Of a DNA stretch of 6,430 nt, positions 1 through 5,387 are shown one piece after another (the first letter of the stretch is position 1; every line of letters starts with the position of its first letter). A model generated the notes under the pieces. That model made no database searches. It saw only the letters and a program-made list of their open reading frames with translations, and had not been told where the DNA came from. Location: the NCBI GenBank assembly GCA_964533435.1, contig CAZHLU010000054.1, positions 1 to 6,430 on the forward strand. The letters run 5' to 3'. The stretch is from CAZWIT01 sp964533435 (GTDB taxonomy: Bacteria > Patescibacteriota > Patescibacteriia > UBA1558 > GWA2-36-10). A program made the position numbers and the translations under genes.

Positions 1-1
1 T

Positions 2-61
2 TTTACTTTTCTGATTCAAGGAATTTTGTCCATTTTACCATTCTATGGTGTCGGCTTCTAG
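2..61 (+). CDS. Possible 3' end of a membrane-protein gene (partial)
   Basis: The frame starting at base 2 is open from the window edge to a TAG at 59-61 and encodes 19 residues. They are strongly hydrophobic (Phe, Leu, Ile, Gly, with one Pro and one Tyr), as expected of a C-terminal transmembrane segment. The frame starting at base 1 is also open, up to 64-66, but its residues look less protein-like. A small hairpin (TAGTC/GACTA, 59-71) overlaps the stop, and a T-rich tract follows at 82-109, which fits a gene ending here. With only 19 codons the coding call is tentative and no family can be named. Confidence 0.33.
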   Translation, partial: FTFLIQGILSILPFYGVGF

Positions 62-155
62 TCTAGGACTAAGTGCGAACCTTTTTATATTGTTGTTTTT
101 GTTTTTTTGACGAAGCTGTCAGGGCGCTTCAAATTTGTAGAATAGTACAATGGAA

Positions 156-189
156 GGATTTAGATATAAATAACTTTATATACAAATCC
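156..189. repeat. Strong imperfect palindrome / hairpin
   Basis: The arms are GGATTT (156-161) with AAATCC (184-189), and ATATAAA (164-170) with TTTATAT (175-181). They are separated by a 2x2 mismatch (AG against AC), and the loop is TAAC (171-174). This gives 13 base pairs in 34 nt. Neither strand has a U-run directly after the stem, so it is not a canonical terminator. It could be an operator, an origin element or a small RNA hairpin. Confidence 0.5.
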
Positions 190-345
190 CTAAATGTTTT
201 AAAGATCTTACTTATCAACATTCTAATTATATCATATAATAGACAAAGTGTCAACGATAAATTGGTGCTAATATTAGATAAAATTTAATGTATTTTTTAC
301 AACTGTTGACAAATTAAAATAAAAATACTAAATGATATCAACAAG

Positions 346-354
346 TTATCCACA
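346..354 (+). promoter_or_regulatory. DnaA box, perfect consensus
   Basis: TTATCCACA is an exact match to the consensus DnaA-binding nonamer. It lies in AT-rich intergenic DNA. A two-mismatch site (ATATCAACA) ends three bases upstream, and a one-mismatch site (TTATCAACA) lies at 212-220. Identity of the motif is certain; DnaA binding here is inferred. Confidence 0.45.
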
Positions 355-364
355 CCGTATAATC

Positions 365-387
365 GCTTTGCTCCTTATGGTGCAAGC
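365..387. other. Bulged hairpin downstream of the 448-residue gene
   Basis: GCTTTGCTCC (365-374) can pair with GGTGCAAGC (379-387) around the loop TTAT, with one bulged T and one mismatch. It lies about 54 bases beyond the stop of the - strand gene that ends at 441, but no U-tract follows on that strand. It is therefore at best a weak or Rho-assisted 3' end, or part of the neighbouring origin-like region. Confidence 0.25.
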
Positions 388-440
388 ACTAATTTTTAGA
401 TATTATTCAAAATATAATAATATAATTTAACTGACAAAAG

Positions 441-1787
441 CTAAAAACAAGCCTGCCAACCAAGCCTAGCTTCGTCTTGATAAGAAAATATTGTTAAATT
501 ACCCACCCCTCTGGCCTCCAAAAGCCCTTTTAAGGCTGGATCAGCTAAACTATCTGTATTTAATAAGAGTAAATCATTGATTTGCAGATTAGTACCTGCA
601 CAAGATTTGACTAAATCAATCAATTTTACCTGACTAGCAATACTTTTTTCAATCATACTAGCCTGATTGCTCAAATAATAAGCATCATTGTTACCCCAAC
701 CATACAAATTACCTATTTGCCAATACTCTTGGTCACGATAATTATGAATTTGACTAGTGGGAGCCTCTTCCATTTCATAAGCAGTATAAGAAGTTTTGTC
801 AGGTAACAATTTTTTTACCTCTTTTAACTTAAAATCCGGCACAAGCTTAGCGGCTACTGCTTGCCAATCACTCAAAGATAACAACAACCAGCCATCTTGA
901 TTCTTTAAAATAAAGCTACCTCTAAAAATAAGCTTGCCTAAGTCCTCCTGCGAGATATTATAATACGGCAAATCTGGAAATAGATTATTCAAAAAGTATT
1001 GATTAATCAAATTTTGTTCTTCATCACTTAAAATACTAGAAAAACCAATTGCTAAATTACTATCATAAGGCACTAATACTTGATTAGGCCAACTATAAGT
1101 AGAGCTGGCGTTGATTAAACGTCTTAATTTGTTCTGCCAAACATTAAAACTAAGTTTATTATTTTTAAGAAACTTTAGGTTAGCATAAACACTGGGGTTT
1201 TCTGGAGCAATTTGTAACCACTTTGATAACTCAGATAAAAATTCCGGGGCTGAATTTGTTTGCCAATAAATATTAATGCCCGAATTAATACTAGTCTCTG
1301 CTAACAATGGTTCTGTAGCAGGTACTAAAGCCTCTTTATCCTTAGCATAAATCAGTAAAACATCTTTGGCTAAAAGCTGATAATTAAATTCTGGCTTAAT
1401 AGTAGTTAGATTCTTTAATACAGCCTTGGCATTATCAAGTCTCAATAGATAATAATCTGCCTTATCATCTTTAAGCTTAAACCAAACAACTTCTTCTGCC
1501 TGCGGCCAAGCATCTCCTAATAAATTACTTAAAAATTGCTGCTGCTTACTTGGATCTTCTGACTTTATGATAGGCAAAGATTCTAAAATTTTATTATCCA
1601 AATAATCACGACTAGACCATTGCCAATAAAAGCTAGTACTGGCTGGTAAATACTTTAAAGTAAAGCTAGAACTAGTTGGCGTCCAGCGCATTAATAAAAA
1701 TAAAAGCAATAAAAAAACCGGCAAAGCTAAAAAATATTTAACTTTAGAAAAATGCCGGTAATTTTTAATGTTTTCTTGCCAAGACAC
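441..1787 (-). CDS. Membrane-anchored extracytoplasmic protein of unknown function (DUF3352-like)
   Basis: The 448 residues start with a short basic cytoplasmic segment and one strong transmembrane helix at about residues 18-33, ending in Arg-Trp. About 410 polar, Trp- and Tyr-rich residues follow and should lie outside the membrane. A motif near residue 47 (LPASTSFYW) and a similar one mid-protein (VPYDSNLAIGF) suggest two related halves. This resembles DUF3352-type proteins common in candidate-phyla bacteria, but that is from memory of the family style, not a search. The only cysteines are Cys396 and Cys447, so one disulfide is possible. The start is GTG at 1787, 15 nt after the pnp stop. 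AAGG directly abuts it, too close for a normal Shine-Dalgarno, so translation probably depends on coupling to pnp. There is no catalytic motif I recognise, and function is unknown. Confidence 0.85.
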   Translation of the reverse strand: MSWQENIKNYRHFSKVKYFLALPVFLLLLFLLMRWTPTSSSFTLKYLPASTSFYWQWSSRDYLDNKILESLPIIKSEDPSKQQQFLSNLLGDAWPQAEEVVWFKLKDDKADYYLLRLDNAKAVLKNLTTIKPEFNYQLLAKDVLLIYAKDKEALVPATEPLLAETSINSGINIYWQTNSAPEFLSELSKWLQIAPENPSVYANLKFLKNNKLSFNVWQNKLRRLINASSTYSWPNQVLVPYDSNLAIGFSSILSDEEQNLINQYFLNNLFPDLPYYNISQEDLGKLIFRGSFILKNQDGWLLLSLSDWQAVAAKLVPDFKLKEVKKLLPDKTSYTAYEMEEAPTSQIHNYRDQEYWQIGNLYGWGNNDAYYLSNQASMIEKSIASQVKLIDLVKSCAGTNLQINDLLLLNTDSLADPALKGLLEARGVGNLTIFSYQDEARLGWQACF

Positions 1788-1802
1788 CTTAAATTTAAAC
1801 TA

Positions 1803-4025
1803 TTAACGTTTAAAAAATGGTTTGCGACCAGAGTTACTAGCTGCTGGACGTCTAGCTGGGCGACTATCTTGTTCGGTCCAGCCTTCTGGTTTAGGTAATA
1901 AGTCCTTAATGGATAAACTAACACGATTATTGGCCTTATCAACATCAACTACTTTTACTTTGACAGTATCACCGATGTTAATTTGGTCTGTAATTTTAGC
2001 AATGCGTGTATAAGATACTTGAGAAATATGAACCATACCATCCTTACCAGGAACAAGTTCTACGATGGCACCAATTTCACTACCGCTATTTCTATCTTTA
2101 ATAATCTGAGTTACCTTACCTTCATAAATTTCCCCTACTTCAATCTCTTTAACAATATTTTCGATCCAGATTTTAGCTTTTTTAGCGCCTTCACCATCAG
2201 TAGAAGTAATTAACACCAAGCCGTCTTGCTCAATATCAATTTGAACTCCACATTTGTCGATAATTTCATTAATAATCTTACCGCCAGTACCAATAACTTC
2301 TCTAATTTTATCTGGATCAATACGTAAAGTAATAATTCGAGGAGCATATTGAGAAAGTTCAGCTCTAGGAGCAGCAATCGCTTTAGCCATAACTTCTAAA
2401 ACTTTCATTCTAGCGACTCTAGCTTTAGTAATCGTTTCTTTGACAACGTTATAATTAATACCACCTAGTTTAATATCAAGTTGAATAGCAGTAATACCAG
2501 CTTCGGTGCCTGCTACTTTAAAATCCATATGACCAGAATGATCTTCAATACCTTGAATGTCAGTCAAAATTTGATATTTATTTGGATCTTGATCATCTAC
2601 TACCAAGCCCATGGCAATGCCGGCAACAGGTGCTTTAATTGGCACACCAGCATCCATTAAAGACAAGGTAGAACCACAGATAGAAGCTTGTGAAGAAGAA
2701 CCATTAGAACCCAAAACTTCAGATACTACTCTAATCGTATAAGGAAAATCTGCTCCATCTGGTAAAACTGCTACCAAAGCTTTTTCAGCTAGTGCACCAT
2801 GACCAATTTCTCTACGTCCTGGACCACGCAAAGGCTTAACTTCACCAGTAGAATATCCCGGGAAGTTATAGTGGTGCATATATTTTTTAGTACCAGACTC
2901 TTCCATGCTATCTAAAGTCTGTTCATCTCCTGGTGCGCCTAGTGTGACTACTGAAAGCACCTGAGTTTCACCACGAGAAAATAAAGCGCTACCATGAGTA
3001 CGTGGTAAAATAGCCACTTCAGCTGACAAAGGACGAATTTCATCAAAAGCCCTGTTGTCTGGTCTTTTATTTTTTTCTAAAACTAAAGTTTTAAAAGTTT
3101 TTTCTAGCACTTGATCAAGCATAGAAATACCCATGGCTCTTGCATCTTTAGAAACTTCATTATCAACTTTTAAAACCTGGTCTAATTCTGCTTTTACTTC
3201 TTCAATAGCCGCTTTCATCTTAGATTTATCGGCTTGAAAACAATTATCTAAATTTTTAGTTGCTAAAAATGTTTGTACTTTATCAGTAACCAACTGTCGA
3301 GTAGCTGCTTTTTCTGGATCAATACTAGCTTCTTGTTTAGCAACTCCTACTTCTTTGATAATCTTTTCAATAAATGGCAAAATCTTTTGAATATGTTTAC
3401 CAGCAAACTCAATGGCCTCAATCATAATTGCTTCTGGCACTTGTTTAGCTCCAGCTTCAATCATAACTACCTGGTCTTTGACACCAGCTACAAGTAAATC
3501 AAAGTCACTTTTTTGTCTAGCTTCAACACTAGGATTAATTACCCATTCAGAGCCAATTCTGCCAATCTTAATACCAGCTAAAGGTCCGCCCCAAGTAATC
3601 GGAGAAATACCTAAAGCAATTGAGGCAGCAATTAAGCTAGGAAAATCAGGTTCATTAATACCATCATAAGACAAAACTGTAACCACAACCTGCACGTCAT
3701 TGCGCTGGCTTTCTTTAAATAAAGGACGGATAGAACGATCAATTAAACGAGCAGTCAAAATTGCATCATCTGTAGCCCTGCCTTCACGTTTGATAAAACG
3801 AGAACCCTTAATCTTACCAGCCGCATACAATCTCTCCTCATAATCAACCATGAGTGGAAAATAATCTATACCATCGCGTGGCGAGGAAGAAGAAACTGCT
3901 GTAGCTAAAACTACGGTTTCACCATAAGTGACCGTACAAGAACCTTGAGCCTGTTGAGCTAGTTTTCCAACTTCAACACTCAACTCAATTCCTGCAACTT
4001 CGGTACTAAATTTTTTTACCGACAT
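1803..4025 (-). CDS. pnp: Polyribonucleotide nucleotidyltransferase (PNPase)
   Basis: PNPase is a cytoplasmic trimeric 3'-to-5' exoribonuclease that uses phosphate to release nucleoside diphosphates and can also add 3' tails. The 740 residues have the full architecture. A first RNase PH core covers about 1-230, with the FxKREGR...LIDRSIRPLF signature at 77-103. A helical linker covers about 235-318, and the catalytic second RNase PH core about 321-550. A KH domain (about 563-620) carries IGTGG at 578-582, and an S1 domain covers about 630-707. The tail is short and basic. The second core keeps RREIGHG (404-410), the phosphate-binding serines 443-445, and Asp495 and Asp501, equivalent to the E. 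coli metal-site aspartates. Unusually, His499 replaces the normally conserved Asp of the GDMDF motif. The ATG at 4025 has AGAAAGG (4033-4039) 7 nt upstream. It lies between rpsO and a membrane-protein gene on the same strand. Confidence 0.98.
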   Translation of the reverse strand: MSVKKFSTEVAGIELSVEVGKLAQQAQGSCTVTYGETVVLATAVSSSSPRDGIDYFPLMVDYEERLYAAGKIKGSRFIKREGRATDDAILTARLIDRSIRPLFKESQRNDVQVVVTVLSYDGINEPDFPSLIAASIALGISPITWGGPLAGIKIGRIGSEWVINPSVEARQKSDFDLLVAGVKDQVVMIEAGAKQVPEAIMIEAIEFAGKHIQKILPFIEKIIKEVGVAKQEASIDPEKAATRQLVTDKVQTFLATKNLDNCFQADKSKMKAAIEEVKAELDQVLKVDNEVSKDARAMGISMLDQVLEKTFKTLVLEKNKRPDNRAFDEIRPLSAEVAILPRTHGSALFSRGETQVLSVVTLGAPGDEQTLDSMEESGTKKYMHHYNFPGYSTGEVKPLRGPGRREIGHGALAEKALVAVLPDGADFPYTIRVVSEVLGSNGSSSQASICGSTLSLMDAGVPIKAPVAGIAMGLVVDDQDPNKYQILTDIQGIEDHSGHMDFKVAGTEAGITAIQLDIKLGGINYNVVKETITKARVARMKVLEVMAKAIAAPRAELSQYAPRIITLRIDPDKIREVIGTGGKIINEIIDKCGVQIDIEQDGLVLITSTDGEGAKKAKIWIENIVKEIEVGEIYEGKVTQIIKDRNSGSEIGAIVELVPGKDGMVHISQVSYTRIAKITDQINIGDTVKVKVVDVDKANNRVSLSIKDLLPKPEGWTEQDSRPARRPAASNSGRKPFFKR

Positions 4026-4027
4026 AT

Positions 4028-4049
4028 TTTTACCTTTCTTGTGGTAAAA
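4028..4049 (-). promoter_or_regulatory. pnp ribosome-binding site inside a leader hairpin
   Basis: In the pnp mRNA, UUUUACC (4049-4043) can pair with GGUAAAA (4034-4028) in a 7-bp stem with an 8-nt loop. The Shine-Dalgarno AGAAAGG (4039-4033) lies half in the loop and half in the stem, only 7 nt from the ATG. A further AGGCT/AGCCT inverted repeat lies just upstream (4053-4057 with 4084-4088). The pairing is visible; control of pnp translation by it is inferred. E. coli pnp is known to be autoregulated through its leader, though by a different structure. Confidence 0.4.
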
Positions 4050-4175
4050 GACAGGCTAATTTTAAGTTGATTTGACAAATTTCAGCCTAAAAATATTTTA
4101 AGCTCAAATCTGCCAACCAACCTGACGACAAAACTGCTTTTACCTTAATTTAAATTTTATAAATATTATTTTTTA

Positions 4176-4210
4176 AAGACCCTGGGCCTAATCTCAAGCT
4201 ACAGGGTCTT
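4176..4210 (-). other. rpsO-pnp intergenic hairpin (attenuator or RNA processing signal)
   Basis: AAGACCCTG (4176-4184) and CAGGGTCTT (4202-4210) form a perfect 9-bp stem with a 17-nt loop, starting 7 nt after the rpsO stop codon. Reading in the - direction, it is followed by only three U residues and then an A-run, so it is not a canonical Rho-independent terminator. Its position matches the rpsO-pnp junction of other bacteria, where termination and RNase processing set the two transcript levels. Partial readthrough into pnp is the likely result. Confidence 0.5.
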
Positions 4211-4217
4211 ATCAAAA

Positions 4218-4574
4218 TTATTCTTTAGTATCAACTTCTTCAATAGGATCTTTATCAATTTGAGCTTCTAGAATCAAAACTTCTTCTAAATCTTTTCTTT
4301 CTTTTTTAGCAAACTTCAAACCCAAAGTTTTGATCAATTTACTAAAACGTTTTTCATCTTCTCTTTCTAAATAGCGCAAGAGATGATGACGTAAAGATAC
4401 CTTAGCGAGTAATCCACGACGAGAAGAAAAATCTTTTTTATTCTCTTTTAAGTGCTTGGTCAAATCTTTGATTTCTTCAGTTAAAATTGCCACTTGCACT
4501 TCTGGTGAACCAGTATCAGATTTATGAGTCTTAAATTTCTCAATAATCCTCTGCTTCTTTTTTTTGTCTAACAT
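4218..4574 (-). CDS. rpsO: 30S ribosomal protein S15, with C-terminal extension
   Basis: S15 is a primary binder of the 16S rRNA central domain and is needed for platform assembly. The conserved core covers residues 1-87. It includes DTGSPEVQVAILT (20-32), the RNA-contacting His41, Asp48 and Ser51 within HLKENKKDFSSRRGLL, and the YLEREDEKRFSKLIKTLGLK helix end (68-87). The family is usually about 89 residues. This one has 118, with a roughly 30-residue tail that begins basic (KKERK) and becomes acidic (many Glu and Asp). The start ATG at 4574 has AAAGG (4589-4585) 10 nt upstream, within the purine-rich stretch GGGGGAAAGG. It leads the rpsO-pnp-membrane protein string and has a leader of about 90 nt with a hairpin that could be an S15 autoregulatory site. 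Confidence 0.97.
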   Translation of the reverse strand: MLDKKKKQRIIEKFKTHKSDTGSPEVQVAILTEEIKDLTKHLKENKKDFSSRRGLLAKVSLRHHLLRYLEREDEKRFSKLIKTLGLKFAKKERKDLEEVLILEAQIDKDPIEEVDTKE

Positions 4575-4606
4575 TTTACTTTTTCCTTTCCCCCTAAATC
4601 CTAGTC

Positions 4607-4633
4607 TAAGCTCTAAGTTAGTTAGTCAGCTTA
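4607..4633 (-). promoter_or_regulatory. Hairpin in the rpsO leader (candidate S15 autoregulatory site)
   Basis: On the - strand, UAAGCU (4633-4628), a two-base GA bulge (4627-4626) and CUAA (4625-4622) pair with UUAG (4616-4613) and AGCUUA (4612-4607) around the loop CUAAC. This is a 10-bp stem with one bulge, ending 32 nt before the rpsO start codon. In several bacteria S15 represses its own mRNA through leader structures that differ between lineages. The fold is visible; the role is inferred. Confidence 0.35.
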
Positions 4634-4673
4634 AACCAAGTATTTGGGCTAAAATAATTATTAAAGTAATAAC

Positions 4674-4702
4674 AGACTAACATTTTTTGATAAAAAAGTC
4701 AA
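4674..4702 (-). promoter_or_regulatory. Probable rpsO promoter
   Basis: On the - strand, TTGACT (4702-4697), a 17-bp spacer and TAGTCT (4679-4674) match the vegetative -35/-10 pattern. A TG at the extended -10 position supports the weaker -10 hexamer. Transcription would begin near 4667, giving a leader of roughly 92 nt before rpsO. It is the best candidate in the divergent region but not the only AT-rich one. Confidence 0.45.
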
Positions 4703-4709
4703 TTTTATA

Positions 4710-4721
4710 GGTATTAATACC
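4710..4721. promoter_or_regulatory. Perfect 12-bp palindrome between divergent promoters (candidate operator)
   Basis: GGTATTAATACC is its own reverse complement. It lies 7 bp from the -35 box of the rpsO promoter on one side and 6 bp from the -35 box of the GC-rich gene on the other, almost exactly midway. That position suits a dimeric regulator acting on both promoters. No regulator gene is visible nearby, so binding is inferred. Confidence 0.35.
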
Positions 4722-4727
4722 CTAATA

Positions 4728-4756
4728 TTGACAAAATATGTAATATATGATATAAT
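4728..4756 (+). promoter_or_regulatory. Full-consensus vegetative promoter of the GC-rich gene
   Basis: TTGACA (4728-4733), a spacer of exactly 17 bp and TATAAT (4751-4756) are all perfect. The TG at 4748-4749 also makes a consensus extended -10. The predicted transcription start is about 4762-4764, exactly at the base of the hairpin that follows. This is as strong a predicted housekeeping promoter as sequence alone can show. Confidence 0.85.
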
Positions 4757-4762
4757 ATCTTA

Positions 4763-4787
4763 TTACTTCGAGATGGGCTCGAAGTAA
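4763..4787 (+). promoter_or_regulatory. Hairpin at the predicted 5' end of the GC-rich mRNA
   Basis: TTACTTCGAG (4763-4772) pairs perfectly with CTCGAAGTAA (4778-4787) around the loop ATGGG, giving 10 bp. Because the transcript should start near 4763, the stem would sit right at the 5' terminus. Structures there are known to protect mRNAs such as E. coli ompA from RNase E-type decay. The ribosome-binding site AAGGAGG (4800-4806) is left free, 7 nt before the ATG. Confidence 0.6.
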
Positions 4788-4813
4788 GTTCCTCAGTGTA
4801 AGGAGGGCTAAAG

Positions 4814-5299
4814 ATGAAGAGGTCCAATGCTTCGATCTTGGTCATGCTCGCCATTCTGGTAGCTTTCCAGGTGACCGAGTTCTTCACGGCTCCGCAGTCG
4901 CCGGCGGACTACATCAAGTCCCAGCTGGCCATGAAGCAGGTCGAGAAGATGGCGCGCCAGACCTTCAGCCGTTCGGGCATCGCCGGCGTCAAGTCGATGG
5001 CGACCCATCCCATCCAGTCGATGGGCTACACGTTCACCGTGGGCGTGGTCACCGGCAGCAACTTCAACACCAGCGACGGTGACTTCGATGTCATCGAGGC
5101 CTACGTTTCGCTCTACGTCGACCCGAACGAGGCCGAGCTGGCCACCGGCCGCATCTACTACGACAAGAAGGTACTCGACGACTTCAACGACGGGTCGGTC
5201 GCCTACTACGATCCGCCCTACCAGAAGCTGGTGGCGGCCTCCATGCCGCTACGCACCAGCATGCTGGAGCTGCAGCGCACGCCGCACATCGGCAGCTAG
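4814..5299 (+). CDS. GC-rich orphan gene: membrane-anchored protein of unknown function
   Basis: The 161 residues begin with Met-Lys-Arg and a hydrophobic helix at about residues 8-24. After it comes a polar, probably extracytoplasmic domain: a Lys/Gln/Met-rich helix around 33-55, then a segment rich in Gly, Asp and Tyr that looks beta-structured. There is no good signal-peptidase site and no cysteine, so an uncleaved anchor is likely. I recognise no family. Translation starts at ATG 4814, 7 nt after a perfect AAGGAGG. The gene stands alone between its own full-consensus promoter and a strong terminator, divergent from rpsO. It is about 62% GC (counted over 4861-5100) with G or C at most third codon positions. 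The neighbouring genes are near 30%, so recent transfer from a GC-rich source or an unusual codon constraint is likely. The frame's regular GC3 pattern and perfect start signals support real coding. Confidence 0.85.
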   Translation: MKRSNASILVMLAILVAFQVTEFFTAPQSPADYIKSQLAMKQVEKMARQTFSRSGIAGVKSMATHPIQSMGYTFTVGVVTGSNFNTSDGDFDVIEAYVSLYVDPNEAELATGRIYYDKKVLDDFNDGSVAYYDPPYQKLVAASMPLRTSMLELQRTPHIGS

Positions 5300-5336
5300 T
5301 ACACCACAAGACCAGAGCAAGTCTCAAGAACTGCTC

Positions 5337-5363
5337 GCCCGTCGCACACGCGACGGGCTTTTT
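5337..5363 (+). terminator. Strong Rho-independent terminator of the GC-rich gene
   Basis: GCCCGTCGC (5337-5345) pairs perfectly with GCGACGGGC (5350-5358) around ACAC, followed by five T residues and then CTTTTGTTT. It lies 37 nt after the stop codon. A weaker GAGCA/TGCTC pairing (5315-5319 with 5332-5336) stacks just upstream. The abrupt return to AT-rich DNA right after the T-tract makes this the right boundary of the GC-rich cassette. Confidence 0.93.
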
Positions 5364-5387
5364 CTTTTGTTTAAAACCATCCTCACG

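Larger units (their letters stand above)
62..440. other. AT-rich gene-free region with DnaA-box-like sites (possible origin-like or regulatory region)
   Basis: I see no convincing gene in these 379 bases. A T-rich tract lies at 82-109 and a strong imperfect palindrome at 156-189. A perfect DnaA-box consensus TTATCCACA sits at 346-354 on the + strand. A near match, TTATCAACA, lies at 212-220, and two-mismatch sites lie at 304-312 (- strand) and 335-343 (+ strand). A bulged hairpin follows at 365-387. A cluster of DnaA boxes beside AT-rich DNA is the classical make-up of a bacterial origin. However, dnaA, dnaN, rpmH and parAB are not visible here, so it could equally be a DnaA-titration site or chance. 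Confidence 0.35.

Noticed and set aside
3..41. 12-codon - strand frame starting with ATG
   Set aside because: Too short, with no ribosome-binding site, and it overlaps a more protein-like hydrophobic frame on the other strand.
112..130. GAAGC/GCTTC inverted repeat as a terminator
   Set aside because: Only 5 bp with a 9-nt loop. The T-tract lies before it on the + strand, and the - strand side is followed by A residues.
73..288. 71-codon + strand reading frame in the AT-rich region
   Set aside because: It starts at a GTG without a Shine-Dalgarno, has an odd Cys/Phe-rich beginning over a T-tract, and covers the strong palindrome and a DnaA-like site. It looks like chance.
307..312. TTGACA hexamer as a -35 box
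   Set aside because: No acceptable -10 lies 16-18 bp downstream and no + strand gene follows.
3273..3669. + strand frames opposite pnp
   Set aside because: Antisense shadows of a well-conserved gene, with no promoter or ribosome-binding site.
4112..4122. CTGCCAACCAA shared with about 452-462
   Set aside because: An 11-base match without extension; one copy encodes the C-terminus of the membrane protein. It is probably coincidence.
4808..5008. 66-codon - strand frame opposite the GC-rich gene
   Set aside because: Its His/Arg/Leu-rich composition is typical of the antisense of high-GC3 coding DNA, and it has no start signals.
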